NCBI RefSeq assembly: GCF_002159945.1
Contig: NZ_NFJQ01000009.1
Coordinates: forward strand, 1-64,000
Origin: Cloacibacillus sp. An23
GTDB lineage: Bacteria > Synergistota > Synergistia > Synergistales > Synergistaceae
DNA length: 64,000 nt
Direction: 5' to 3'
Shown piece by piece: positions 16,063 to 25,298 of this stretch (position 1 is the first letter of the stretch; each line of letters starts with the position of its first letter). The position numbers and the translations under genes were made by a program. The notes under the pieces are model-generated. The model made no database searches. It worked only from the letters and a program-made list of their open reading frames with translations, and had not been told where the DNA came from.

Positions 16063-16824
16063 CTGAAAGAGGTCATTTTTGAAAAGAGGGACGGGGCCGC
16101 GTGGGTGACGATGAACAGGCCCGAGGCGCTGAACTCTCTGACCGCGGAGCTGTGCGCCGGGCTTGTGGAAACGCTCGCGGAATGCGAGCGCGACGCGTGC
16201 GTGCGCGCCGTCGTCCTCACTGGGGCCGGGCGCGCCTTCTGCGCCGGAGGCGACCTGAAGACGCTCGCCGCGCTCAAAAGCCGCGAGGAGGCGGAGGCCT
16301 ACGTGCGGACGGCCGGGGCCGTCGCGCTCGCCGTGATACGCTCTGCGAAGCCCTACGTCGCGATGGTGAACGGGGCCGCCGCCGGCGCGGGGTTCAACCT
16401 CGCGCTCGCATGCGATTTCGTCTGCGCGTCGAAAAAAGCGAAATTCACGCAGGCATTCAGCACGATAGGGCTGATATCCGACTGCGGCGGAAACTTCCTG
16501 CTGCCGCGCCTCGTAGGGCCGGCCATGGCGAAACGGCTGATGATGCTGCCCGAGACGCTTTCCGCGGACGAAGCCGCCGCGCTCGGCCTCGTCTCTGCGG
16601 TCGCGGATGATGCGGAACTCGCGGAAAAAACGGCGGCGCTCGCCGCCCGCCTCGCGAAGCAGCCTCCGCGGGCGCTGGCAGAAATAAAAAAATTCCAGAA
16701 CGATGCGGAACTATTCGAAGCCGCGCTTCACCGGGAGGAGAAAATACAGGCGGAGCTGATATGCGGCGGAGAATGCAAAGAGGGCGTAGCCGCCTTCCTT
16801 GAAAAACGCGAGCCTAAATTTTAG
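16063..16824 (+). CDS. Enoyl-CoA hydratase/isomerase family protein, PaaG-like
   Basis: About 253 aa crotonase-fold protein. AGRAFCAGGDLKTL gives the first oxyanion-hole strand, and NGAAAGAGFNLALACDF the second. Both hydratase catalytic Glu positions are replaced (Asn in GAGFNLAL, Phe in FTQAF), while an Asp is present in IGLISDCGG, as in PaaG-type isomerases. So double-bond isomerisation is likelier than hydration. Start choice: GGAGG at 16050-16054 points to a CTG at 16063; an in-frame TTG at 16048 would overlap that site. Substrate unknown. No beta-oxidation neighbours. Confidence 0.75.
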   Translation: MKEVIFEKRDGAAWVTMNRPEALNSLTAELCAGLVETLAECERDACVRAVVLTGAGRAFCAGGDLKTLAALKSREEAEAYVRTAGAVALAVIRSAKPYVAMVNGAAAGAGFNLALACDFVCASKKAKFTQAFSTIGLISDCGGNFLLPRLVGPAMAKRLMMLPETLSADEAAALGLVSAVADDAELAEKTAALAARLAKQPPRALAEIKKFQNDAELFEAALHREEKIQAELICGGECKEGVAAFLEKREPKF

Positions 16825-16843
16825 CGTGCCGCCGGAAACGCAC

Positions 16844-16884
16844 AAAAAAGCCGCCCGCCTTACGTTTCGGCGGGCGGCTTCTGC
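16844..16884. terminator. Bidirectional terminator
   Basis: A 10-bp stem (16850-16859 with 16869-16878). A6 on the left reads as T6 for cstA on the minus strand. On plus it is followed by a weaker TTCTGCGTTTT. Confidence 0.8.
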
Positions 16885-16899
16885 GTTTTCCTTAAATTG

Positions 16900-18381
16900 C
16901 TATCCGAGCTTCTTCTCCTGATAGGGCTTCACGCACTTTACCCAGAACAGCACGAAGCAGACCGCGGCGAAAACTATCCCCGCTGGGTAGCCCGCCTTCG
17001 CCGCAGCGTCGATGGCCGCCGCGCCCGAAAGGGCGGAGCCGGCGGCCGCGCGCGAAATCATCGGGCCGAAGCCCTCCGGCGCGACCAGAATGTACGTGCT
17101 GCACACAGCCGACATAAAAACGGCGGGAATCACGACGGGCCAGAAATTATGGCGCACCTTCGCGAGGAAGGCCGCCGCCGTCCAAAGCGTGATCATAGCG
17201 AGCGTCTGGTTAGACCACGAGAAATAGCGCCAGATAATCTGGAAATTGACGAGCGACAGCGCGCCGCCGCAGAGAAGCAGCGGAAGCGAAAGCATCAGCC
17301 GCTTCATGTGCGGCTTCTGGTCCACGCCGAACCAGTCCGCGAGGGTGAGGCGCGCCGAGCGGAACGCAGTGTCGCCCGAAGTTATCGGGCAGACGATGAC
17401 TCCGAGCATAGCCAGCACCGCTCCGGCCGGGCCGAGCAGAGTATTGCAGATGTCGTAGACCAGCGCCGACTGCCCCGCGAGGCGGTTCGTCGCCTCCCAC
17501 AGACCGCCGGTGCCGTTATACACCGTCACGCCCGCGGCGGCCCAGATAAGCGCTATAACGCCCTCCGCGACCATCGCGCCGTAAAAGACCTTGCGCCCCT
17601 CGTACTCGCTGCGGATACAGCGCGCCATCATCGGCGACTGCGTGGCGTGGAAGCCAGAAATCGCGCCGCATGCGACAGTGATGAACATCAGAGGCCATAT
17701 CGGCAGCCCGTCGGGATGCAGATTGCCGAAATTATGCCACATCTCCGGCATCTCATAGCCCTGCGCGACCATGCCGCCGCCGACTCCGAGGCACATAATG
17801 ATAAGCGCCGCGCCGAAAAGCGGATAGAGCCGCCCGATGATCTTATCTATAGGCAGCAGAGTCGCAAGGAAATAATAGATCAAAATCACGGCGAGCCAGA
17901 AATGCATGTCGAGCGACTCCGGCGTAAGCAGAGCAAGCAGCCCCGCCGGGCCGATAGAGAAAGTGGCCCCGACGAAGATGAGCAGCACGACGGAAAAAAA
18001 GCGCATCACAGTCTTCATCACGGGGCCGAGGTAAAAGCCGACGATCTCCGAAATACTGCCGCCGTTGTGGCGCTCCGAAAGCATCCCCGAGAAATAATCG
18101 TGAACGCCGCCCGCAAAGATAGTCCCGAAGACTATCCAGAAATAGACCACCGGCCCCCACAGAGCGCCGGAGAGCGCGCCGAAGATAGGGCCGAGCCCGG
18201 CGATATTCAGAAGCTGGATAAGGAACGACTTCCACAGCGGCAGCGGAATATAGTCCACGCCGTCCGGATGGTCGATAGCCGGAGTCTTCCGCTCGTCCGG
18301 CGGAAGCAGCCGCTCGACGAACTTAGCGTAAACCGCGAAGCCCGCTATGAGCATGAAAAGCGCTATAAAAAACGTAACCAT
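16900..18381 (-). CDS. cstA: CstA family permease (carbon starvation protein A)
   Basis: 493 aa polytopic inner-membrane protein, with about 13-15 hydrophobic helices. Family segments: IDHPDGVDYIPLPLW, NIAGLGPIFGALSGALWGP and DYFSGMLSERHNGGSISEI. CstA proteins import peptides, and some import pyruvate. This short form lacks the long C-terminal region of the enterobacterial proteins. In an amino-acid-fermenting anaerobe, peptide or pyruvate uptake both make sense. It has its own promoter (18431-18459) and terminator. Confidence 0.88.
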   Translation of the reverse strand: MVTFFIALFMLIAGFAVYAKFVERLLPPDERKTPAIDHPDGVDYIPLPLWKSFLIQLLNIAGLGPIFGALSGALWGPVVYFWIVFGTIFAGGVHDYFSGMLSERHNGGSISEIVGFYLGPVMKTVMRFFSVVLLIFVGATFSIGPAGLLALLTPESLDMHFWLAVILIYYFLATLLPIDKIIGRLYPLFGAALIIMCLGVGGGMVAQGYEMPEMWHNFGNLHPDGLPIWPLMFITVACGAISGFHATQSPMMARCIRSEYEGRKVFYGAMVAEGVIALIWAAAGVTVYNGTGGLWEATNRLAGQSALVYDICNTLLGPAGAVLAMLGVIVCPITSGDTAFRSARLTLADWFGVDQKPHMKRLMLSLPLLLCGGALSLVNFQIIWRYFSWSNQTLAMITLWTAAAFLAKVRHNFWPVVIPAVFMSAVCSTYILVAPEGFGPMISRAAAGSALSGAAAIDAAAKAGYPAGIVFAAVCFVLFWVKCVKPYQEKKLG

Positions 18382-18430
18382 AAAACTCCACCCCTCCGTC
18401 CCTAAAATATGGGACTATTTTATATTTGAC

Positions 18431-18459
18431 TTTATAGCATTTACATATATTAGGGTCAA
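18431..18459 (-). promoter_or_regulatory. Promoter of cstA
   Basis: Minus strand: -35 TTGACC (18454-18459), 17-base spacer, -10 TATAAA (18431-18436). The surrounding about 230 bases (18382-18615) are AT-rich and hold no gene. Confidence 0.6.
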
Positions 18460-18615
18460 TACTAAGAGATATGCCATTTTGTGCAACACGCGATGCCGTT
18501 TTAGGAATAGCAGAAAAGAAGAAAAACTGTGTTAAGCGCTAAAAATAAAGTAATAGCATGGTTTAGGCGCAAATATTACATTAAACGATAATTGAGAGCG
18601 GACTTCAACCCCGAC

Positions 18616-18650
18616 AAAAAACGGAAGCCGCGCCGAAGCGCGGCCTCCGT
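18616..18650 (-). terminator. Terminator of the Synergist-CTERM protein gene
   Basis: 18621-18632 pairs with 18639-18650 (small mismatches), and an A6 on the left reads as T6 on the minus strand. Confidence 0.75.
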
Positions 18651-18682
18651 ATATACGACGCTTTGTTGGAGCTCTCGAAAAA

Positions 18683-20251
18683 TTACCTCTTCCTCATGCG
18701 GAAAAGCGGAACAGCCGCAAGCAGAGCAAGCGCGCCGAACCCAGCCGAGCACCCTCCGCCGCTGCCGCCGGTGTGCGGAGGCGTGACGTCGTCGGAGGTG
18801 ACTGGCGGTGTAATCGGAGTATCGTCTTCGGTTACTGTTACCGTGCAGGAGGCCGAAATAGTGTCGTAGTCAGCCAGTGTCGCCGTTATAGTCGTTTCTC
18901 CTGCCGCGGCGGGAGTTATCTCGCCGTTTGCATCGACTGTTGCGATTTCAGGATTGCTGCTCGTCCAGTTAATCATGGCGTTTGCCGGAACGACCGTATA
19001 ATCAAGAGTAATCGTTTCATTCATGGCAAGCGTTATTACGTTGGTCGCAAACGTCAGTGACGGTACAACGAAATGGCCTTCCCCGTCATCGACGAAAGTG
19101 ACATTTTCAGCGAGATATTTTTCTTCCGGCTGACTGCTGAAAGCACCGCCGCTGATGGAGACGTTGCCATTCGTGTTATCTTCATCGCCCTTATTCTGTA
19201 TTGAAAGAGCGCCTACTTTACCTTCAAAAGTGCCGCTTGTAATAGTCAGTGCAACCAGCTGCGTGTCGCTTTCATTGCCTGCTGTCTCATGGTTTGCTTC
19301 GTAAATTGCGTATGACCCTTCACCCGTTGCGATTACCTCCGCATCGCCTGATATTGTCGCGCTCATATTTCCGCGGTATCCGACTTTTTCAGGGTCTCCG
19401 TTCGTGATAAATGCAATCCCTGCGCCGATTGCAACAACTCCGTTTGAACTCGGTGTGACGGCAGTCGGCATATTTCCGTTACTAATTACAGTACCACCGG
19501 TCATATTCAGCGTACCGCTTCTGAACTGTATCCCGACGTAGCCGGATACAGTCCCTCCGGTTATGTTCAGAACTCCTTCCTGAGAATGGAAGATGCCTGC
19601 GCCTGCGATATAGTCGCGTCCAGAAGACGGGTTACTATCAGATTCCAAGCCCGTGCCACCTATGAGCTGGCCACCGTTGACGTTTATAATTGTTCCGTGA
19701 TAGCTTACGGGATTTTTATTTGAATCCGTTGTTGCGGAAGAACCGGAAACAGCATATCCATCAACAGCCGTTACTTGAACTATTCCATCGTTGATGTCGA
19801 ACTGCGCGCCTTTTCCCATGACCGTGATAGGATACCACTGTGCTTCTATCGTCCCGCCGTTCAAAATCAGTTTGGAATTAATAGCGGACGCGTTCTCATC
19901 AGGCGAAGTTTCGCCTAATATTTGTATTGCAGCCCATCCATTGCTGGATATTTTGCCGCCCCCGGCTGTGTCATTAATGGTAAAAGTGGCTCCGTCTGTA
20001 ACGACAAATATATCAGCCCCTTCAAGAGTAGCACTTACGGTATGCCCGTTTAAATCAAGAGTTGCATTGGTTGATACGATGAGCTGTGAAGTAATTTGGA
20101 AATCGCCAGTAACGGTGATTCCTTCTGTCCCGTTTAATGCGCTTTGCAGACTGTCAAAACTGTCAACTTCCACCGCCATCGCCGCCGGTGCGAAAAACGC
20201 TACGCACAGCGCTGCGGCAAGCGCGGCCAGTCCTTTTTTGCCGAATTTCAT
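18683..20251 (-). CDS. Surface beta-helix protein with Ig-like domain and Synergist-CTERM sorting signal
   Basis: 522 aa. A signal peptide covers residues 1-26 (cleavage near AMA-V). Residues about 30-385 form a right-handed beta-helix with repeating LNGGTI/LNITGGTV/LNMTGGTV-type turns. An Ig-like group 2 (BID_2) domain follows, with TWSSSNPEIATVDANGEIT-type sequence at about 430-450. A Thr/Pro-rich linker leads to GGSGGGCSAG, a hydrophobic helix and RMRKR. That C-terminus is the Synergist-CTERM layout, thought to be cut and processed at the cell surface by a dedicated enzyme. Codon use is noticeably less GC-rich than in its neighbours, as often in surface proteins under exchange. Ligand unknown. 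Confidence 0.85.
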   Translation of the reverse strand: MKFGKKGLAALAAALCVAFFAPAAMAVEVDSFDSLQSALNGTEGITVTGDFQITSQLIVSTNATLDLNGHTVSATLEGADIFVVTDGATFTINDTAGGGKISSNGWAAIQILGETSPDENASAINSKLILNGGTIEAQWYPITVMGKGAQFDINDGIVQVTAVDGYAVSGSSATTDSNKNPVSYHGTIINVNGGQLIGGTGLESDSNPSSGRDYIAGAGIFHSQEGVLNITGGTVSGYVGIQFRSGTLNMTGGTVISNGNMPTAVTPSSNGVVAIGAGIAFITNGDPEKVGYRGNMSATISGDAEVIATGEGSYAIYEANHETAGNESDTQLVALTITSGTFEGKVGALSIQNKGDEDNTNGNVSISGGAFSSQPEEKYLAENVTFVDDGEGHFVVPSLTFATNVITLAMNETITLDYTVVPANAMINWTSSNPEIATVDANGEITPAAAGETTITATLADYDTISASCTVTVTEDDTPITPPVTSDDVTPPHTGGSGGGCSAGFGALALLAAVPLFRMRKR

Positions 20252-20419
20252 TCGTCCTTCTCCTTTCAGTATCCTTCGTCGTCCTCAGTTCTGTGATGAA
20301 AAAGCCTTTGCGCGCGGATTTTGCCGTGGTGCTTTGAGATGTCCGACCTCCCTCCTGCTTCGCAATTCGGTATGTCGTGTTTCACTTTTTCCTCGCTGAT
20401 ATTGAATAATTTCTAGCTT

Positions 20420-20448
20420 ATTGTAGATATAACCTCGCTTAAAGTCAA
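20420..20448 (-). promoter_or_regulatory. Promoter of the Synergist-CTERM protein gene
   Basis: Minus strand: -35 TTGACT (20443-20448), 17-base spacer, -10 TACAAT (20420-20425). It gives an untranslated leader of about 160 bases. Confidence 0.6.
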
Positions 20449-20557
20449 TAATAGTTGCATTTTATCGCTATAATCTGGGTTGTCCATATTGTTTGAGCTT
20501 GTAGTCTTTTCGCTTATTTGTGTGAGAAAGTAACGGTAAGCGAGAGGTGAGCTGCAT

Positions 20558-20959
20558 ATGTGGAAAATTCAGAAATATAGAATAAATAAAGGGCTCACTC
20601 AAGAGCGTCTGGCAGAAGAAGTAGACCTTTCTCCGGGGTATGTGTCAGAGATTGAGACCGGGAAGAAAAGAGCGTCAATGAAAACATTGCAGAAAATCGC
20701 CTCCGTCCTAGACGTGCCGCTTGCTGCGCTGCTTGACGACGGCCCGGACGTGGAACAGAAAAAAGACGTGTTCGTACAGTGTCCCTTCATATCTTATATG
20801 GACTCGCCTTCGGCTCTGGCGGAGGTGAGCGGCATTACAAGGGAGATTTTTTCCGTCGTGACGGAGCTTCCTGTCGAGGAGAAGATAAAGGTGCTCTCCT
20901 ACGCGCGCGACCTGAAAAAACTGGCCGATCTGACGGGCGGGAAAAACGCGAAAGAGTGA
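20558..20959 (+). CDS. XRE-family transcriptional regulator
   Basis: 133 aa. An N-terminal helix-turn-helix of the Cro/CI type fills residues 1-62 (GLTQERLAEEVDLSPGYVSEI is the HTH, followed by KTLQKIASVLDVPLAALL). Residues 70-130 are an unrecognised helical tail with a Cys and an EEKIKVLSYARDLKKL helix, possibly for dimerisation or sensing. GAGAGGTGAG precedes the ATG. It is divergent from the Synergist-CTERM gene with about 300 bases between, so it may regulate that gene, itself, or both. Confidence 0.85.
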   Translation: MWKIQKYRINKGLTQERLAEEVDLSPGYVSEIETGKKRASMKTLQKIASVLDVPLAALLDDGPDVEQKKDVFVQCPFISYMDSPSALAEVSGITREIFSVVTELPVEEKIKVLSYARDLKKLADLTGGKNAKE

Positions 20960-21227
20960 TCCTTAGTATATGGCGGTTCAGTCATAAAGAGTAAGGGCGG
21001 ATTCCGCCGAGTGCCGTCTGACGCGCGGCCCGGACCGGGCCGGCGTCCGCGGCGCGCGCGTGACGGCGGCGCGTAACGCCGCGTCAGCCGGCGAGGGCGC
21101 TCCGTGTATCGGCGAAGCGCCGGTGTATTAAATATCCGCCGGCTCGAATGACGCGAACTGTGCTTTGCGCCTGAGTCCGGCATGACGGTTTTTCTTTTTC
21201 CGTTATTTTGCCGGACTGTTATAAACG
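20960..21227. other. GC-rich intergenic stretch
   Basis: About 270 bases between the XRE gene and the aldehyde dehydrogenase terminator, with several short inverted repeats. I see no gene or known RNA. Confidence 0.35.
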
Positions 21228-21256
21228 TGAAAAGCCCCGCCTTGGGGGCGGGGCTT
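21228..21256 (-). terminator. Terminator of the aldehyde dehydrogenase gene
   Basis: AAGCCCCGCC (21232-21241) pairs with GGCGGGGCTT (21247-21256), followed by TTTTC on the minus strand. Confidence 0.75.
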
Positions 21257-21280
21257 GGTTTGGGTATGCTCCAGGCGCCG

Positions 21281-22774
21281 TTAGTCTTTCGGGTAGAAGC
21301 CGGTAGGCGACTCTCCGAGGTTTATCATGATGTTCTTCATCTGAGTGTAGTGTTCGAGGATGACTTTGTGCGTCTCGCGTCCGATGCCGCTTTCTTTGTA
21401 GCCGCCGAAGGGCGCTCCCGCCGGTATCGAGTTGTATGTGTTGACCCACATGCGCCCAGTTTCGACGCCGCGCGCCACGCGGATGGCGCGGTTGACGTCG
21501 CGCGTCCAGACCGCGCCTCCGAGGCCGTATTTGCTGTCGTTGGCCATTTTTATGACTTCTTCTTCCGTGCGGAACTTTATGACGCATGCGACGGGGCCGA
21601 AGATTTCTTCCTGCGCGACCTTCATGTCGTTCGTCACGTTCGTGAGCAGCGTCGGCGCGTAGAAGGCTCCGCCGGCGAGCTCGCCTTCGGTGAGCGGGTG
21701 CCCGCCGCAGGCTATCGCCGCACCCTCTTTGACTCCGGCCTCGACGCATTCCTGGATGTGCTCGACCTGGTGTTTGTTGATCTGGCTGCCCATCTGGGTC
21801 TCCTCTTTCCACGGCAGCCCGACTTTTATCTTGTTGAAGGCCGCGGCGGCGTCCGCCACGAATTTGTCGTAGATGTCCTCGTGGACGAAGACGCGCGACC
21901 CGGCGCAGCAGACCTGTCCCTGGTTGAAGAGTATGCCCATTTGCAGGCCGTCCATCGCCATGTCCCATTTGCAGTCTGGGAAATAGATGTTCGCCGATTT
22001 TCCGCCGAGTTCGAGCGTTGACGGAATGAGGCGGTCCGCCGCCGCTCTCGCCACGTCGCGGCCTACGTCTGTAGAACCCGTGAAGGCCAGCTTGCGGAAG
22101 CCCGGATGTTCGAGTATGTACTGGCCCGACTTCGAGCCCTTGCCGGTGACGACGTTGAATACGCCGGGAGGCAGTATGCCTTCGACGATGCGGGCGAACT
22201 CGAGCACGGAGAGCGGCGTTATGCTCGACGGCTTGAAGACCGTGCAGCAGCCCGCGGCTAGCACAGGCGCGAGTTTCCACGCCGCCATGAGGAACGGGAA
22301 GTTCCACGGCACGATCTGCCCGACTACGCCTATCGGCTCGCGGAGTATCAGCGAGAGCGTGTTTCCGTCGAGCATCGCGGCGCTGCCTTCTTCCGTGCGC
22401 ACCGCGCCCGCGAAGTAGCGGAAGTGGTCGGCCGACATAGGCACGTCGACGTTCAGCGTTTCGCGTATCGGCTTGCCGTTGTCGAGCGTCTCGACCATCG
22501 CGAGACGTTCTTTATTCGCGTCTATCGCGTCGGCGACTTTCATCAGGATCGCCGCGCGCTCTGCGGGAGCGACGTTCTTCCATGACTCCCACGCTTTCCA
22601 CGCGGCTTTTACCGCGTCGTCCACATCCTCGCGCGTCGCCTCTGCGCACGACGCGAGCAGCCGCCCGTCCGCCGGGCAGTGTGTCTCGAATGTCTTCCCG
22701 TCCTTCGCCGGACGCCACTCGCCGCCGATGAAGCAGCCGTATTCCTTCTGAAGCTCTGGCATTGCAAAAGCCAT
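21281..22774 (-). CDS. NAD(P)-dependent aldehyde dehydrogenase
   Basis: 497 aa enzyme that oxidises aldehydes to acids. IVPWNFPFLMAAWKLAPVL and FTGSTDVGR are cofactor-binding segments. The general base Glu is in LELGGKSANI and the catalytic Cys in NQGQVCCAGSR. MWVNTYNSIPAGAPFGGYK ESGIGRE-type sequence near the C-terminus is standard. The sequence pattern is closest to acetaldehyde/betaine-aldehyde type ALDHs; the substrate cannot be fixed from sequence alone. TAAGGAGG precedes the ATG. Single gene with its own terminator. Confidence 0.88.
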   Translation of the reverse strand: MAFAMPELQKEYGCFIGGEWRPAKDGKTFETHCPADGRLLASCAEATREDVDDAVKAAWKAWESWKNVAPAERAAILMKVADAIDANKERLAMVETLDNGKPIRETLNVDVPMSADHFRYFAGAVRTEEGSAAMLDGNTLSLILREPIGVVGQIVPWNFPFLMAAWKLAPVLAAGCCTVFKPSSITPLSVLEFARIVEGILPPGVFNVVTGKGSKSGQYILEHPGFRKLAFTGSTDVGRDVARAAADRLIPSTLELGGKSANIYFPDCKWDMAMDGLQMGILFNQGQVCCAGSRVFVHEDIYDKFVADAAAAFNKIKVGLPWKEETQMGSQINKHQVEHIQECVEAGVKEGAAIACGGHPLTEGELAGGAFYAPTLLTNVTNDMKVAQEEIFGPVACVIKFRTEEEVIKMANDSKYGLGGAVWTRDVNRAIRVARGVETGRMWVNTYNSIPAGAPFGGYKESGIGRETHKVILEHYTQMKNIMINLGESPTGFYPKD

Positions 22775-22919
22775 TTCTGTGTCCTCCTTACTGTCGGCTT
22801 TCCGCCGTGTGTTTACGCGGAAAGAAGAATCTATCTAATTATTATTATATATCACCCGTCAATATGTAGAGTACGCTATAACTTAGTGATATTATGAACA
22901 TAAGTAACTAAAAGAGTAT

Positions 22920-22946
22920 AAAAAATTCCCCCGCGCGGAGCGGGGG
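22920..22946 (-). terminator. Terminator of glnN
   Basis: CCCCCG (22928-22933) pairs with CGGGGG (22941-22946), followed by a T-rich tract on minus. Confidence 0.8.
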
Positions 22947-22972
22947 ATAGGTTCGGATTTTGCGTCCGCGCG

Positions 22973-25108
22973 TTACGCGGAGAGCGAGAGCAGGTTCCTG
23001 TAGTTCGGGTAGGGCATGTTCTCCGCGGAGAAGAATATCTCGACGGAGTCGGCGATTTTGCGTATCTCGAGCATGAGCGGCACTGCCCTCTTAACTATCG
23101 CCTCGGCGTGGGCGCGCGTGGTCATGCGGGACATCTCCTCGCGCAGCTTCGCGAGCTCTTCTGTCTTTGCTATGAGGTCGAGCTTCGCCGCGGCAAGCCG
23201 GACGATGATGCCGTCCCATTTTTCCAGCGACAGCGCGTCGTAGCCGGCGACGGCGTCGCGCGAGCTTTTCTCGAGAAGCATTTGTTTCGAGAGCGCGGGG
23301 AGTATCCCCTCCCATACCATGTCGCGCAGCACGGACATTTCTATCTCGATGCTCTTGACGAACTGCTCGAGTTTTATCGTGTGGAAGGCTTCGATCTCTT
23401 TTTTCGAGAATACCTTCATTTCTTCGAGCATTTTTATCGTAGACGGCTCTACGAAGAGATCTATGCCCTCGGGTATCGTCTTGGCCTTGAGCAGGCCGCG
23501 GCGCTCCGCCTCCTCGTGCCAGTTGGCGCTGTAGGCGTTGCCCTCGAAGCGGATGTTGCGGCTCATCGCGGCGACCTTGCGTATCGTCTTTATCGCGGCG
23601 TCCACGGGGTCGAGGCCCGCGTTTATCTCTTCTTCGAAGAAGCCGAGGAACTTTTCCATGCCGGCGGCCCAGACTGTGAGCAGCGCCATGACCGGTATGG
23701 CCATAGCCTGCGACGCGCCGGGCGCGCGGAACTCGAACTTGTTGCCGGTGAAGGCTATCGGGCTCGTGCGGTTGCGGTCGCTGTCGAAGGCCACGATGTC
23801 GGGCAGCTTCGAGAGGCCGAGGTCGAGCGTGCCGCGCGACGGCTTCATCGTGCCGTCGTCGGTGCCCTCTTCGACGGCGCGCAGCATGGAGGCTATAGCG
23901 TCGCCGAGGTAGACGCAGATGATGTTCGGCGGAGCCTCCTGCCCGCCAAGGCGGTACATGTTGCCCGGCGTAGAGACGGAGGCCTGGAGCAGTCCGAAGT
24001 GCTCCGCCGTGCCGAGTATGAATGACGAGAGGAAGGCGAGGAATATTACGTTCTTCCTGTGGTTCGTCGAAGGCTTCAGAAGGTTGCGTCCCTCGCTGTC
24101 TTCGAGTGAGAAGTTGATGTGCTTGCCGCTGCCGTTCATGCCGTTGAACGGCTTCTCGTGGAAGAGCAGGCGCAGCTCGTGCTCGCGCGCCATCTTGCGC
24201 ATCGTCTCCATGACGAGCTGGTTCTGGTCGCAGGCGAGGTTCGCCTCGGTGAACTGCGGCGCGAACTCGAACTGGCATCTGGCGTTTTCGTTGTGGCGCG
24301 TCGCGAGGTCGACGCCGAGGCGCGCCAGGTCGCGCTGCACGTCCTCCATGTAGGATAGGACGCGCGTCGGTATCGCGCCGAAGTAGTGGTCTTCCATCTT
24401 CTGGTCGCGCGGCGGCGGCGAGCCGACGAGCGTGCGTCCGCAGAAGCGGATGTCCGGGCGCTTCTGCGCGCGCGGACGGTCGAGCAGGAAGAATTCCTGT
24501 TCGCCTCCGACGGTCGCGTGGACGTAGCGGACGCCGCGGTTGCCGAAGAGCTTGAGCATTCGCATCGAGCGCGTCTCTATCGCCTGCATCGCGCGCAGCA
24601 GATAGGTCTTCATGTCGAGCGGCGAGCCGTCGTAGGCTATGAATATCGACGGTATGCAGAGCGTGCCGCCCTTCTTCGACTTGATGATGAAGGCGGGGCT
24701 CGTCGGGTCCCACGCGGAATAGCCGCGCGCCTCGAAGGTGCTGCGCGTGCCGCCGGACGGGAAAGAGGAGGCGTCCGGTTCGCTCTGCATGAGGTCCTTG
24801 CCGCGGAAGGAGTTCAGCGGGTTGCCGTTTTCGTCCGCCATCAGGAAAGCCGTGTGCTTCTCCGCGGTCAGCTCGGTGAGCGGGTGGAACCAGTGCGCCC
24901 AGTGGTCGGCGCCCTTGCTTACGGCCCAGTCCTTCATAGCGAGTGCGACGGTGTCGGCGATGCTCGAGTCGAGCTTCTGCCGCCCCTCCATAGCCGCGAC
25001 GAGGCTGTCGAAGACGTCGCGCGGAAGCCGCTGCTTCATCTCCCTCTGGTCAAAGACGAGAGAGCCGTAAATGTCTTTCATCTTTGGGTATTCTCTTATC
25101 TCTGTCAT
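22973..25108 (-). CDS. glnN: Glutamine synthetase type III
   Basis: 711 aa, the usual size of GSIII (types I and II are far shorter). It makes glutamine from glutamate, ammonia and ATP. FPSGGTRSTFEARGY is the GSIII N-terminal signature. HATVGGEQEFFLLD-type sequence carries metal-binding Glu residues, FNGMNGSGKHINFSL the conserved His loop, and NRTSPIAFTGNKFEFRAPGASQAMA the Arg/Glu glutamate-binding region. GGAGGATAATGT sits directly before the ATG. A clean promoter lies at 25151-25179. No PII gene or amt is adjacent. Confidence 0.95.
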   Translation of the reverse strand: MTEIREYPKMKDIYGSLVFDQREMKQRLPRDVFDSLVAAMEGRQKLDSSIADTVALAMKDWAVSKGADHWAHWFHPLTELTAEKHTAFLMADENGNPLNSFRGKDLMQSEPDASSFPSGGTRSTFEARGYSAWDPTSPAFIIKSKKGGTLCIPSIFIAYDGSPLDMKTYLLRAMQAIETRSMRMLKLFGNRGVRYVHATVGGEQEFFLLDRPRAQKRPDIRFCGRTLVGSPPPRDQKMEDHYFGAIPTRVLSYMEDVQRDLARLGVDLATRHNENARCQFEFAPQFTEANLACDQNQLVMETMRKMAREHELRLLFHEKPFNGMNGSGKHINFSLEDSEGRNLLKPSTNHRKNVIFLAFLSSFILGTAEHFGLLQASVSTPGNMYRLGGQEAPPNIICVYLGDAIASMLRAVEEGTDDGTMKPSRGTLDLGLSKLPDIVAFDSDRNRTSPIAFTGNKFEFRAPGASQAMAIPVMALLTVWAAGMEKFLGFFEEEINAGLDPVDAAIKTIRKVAAMSRNIRFEGNAYSANWHEEAERRGLLKAKTIPEGIDLFVEPSTIKMLEEMKVFSKKEIEAFHTIKLEQFVKSIEIEMSVLRDMVWEGILPALSKQMLLEKSSRDAVAGYDALSLEKWDGIIVRLAAAKLDLIAKTEELAKLREEMSRMTTRAHAEAIVKRAVPLMLEIRKIADSVEIFFSAENMPYPNYRNLLSLSA

Positions 25109-25150
25109 ACATTATCCTCCATATCAGGTTAATGCTGATGCACTCGTATC

Positions 25151-25179
25151 TTTATATCTCTTTTTAAACGCAAAATCAA
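25151..25179 (-). promoter_or_regulatory. Promoter of glnN
   Basis: Minus strand: -35 TTGATT (25174-25179), 17-base spacer, -10 TATAAA (25151-25156). Confidence 0.6.
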
Positions 25180-25298
25180 GCGGAGAAAGGCGCTTAAATC
25201 CCGACGGCGGAAGACGGGGCGGGAAGAAAAAAATTTTTTGCGGCGGACGGCCGCGCATAACGGAAGCACCGGCTATAGAACGAAACGCGGCCGGCAAA

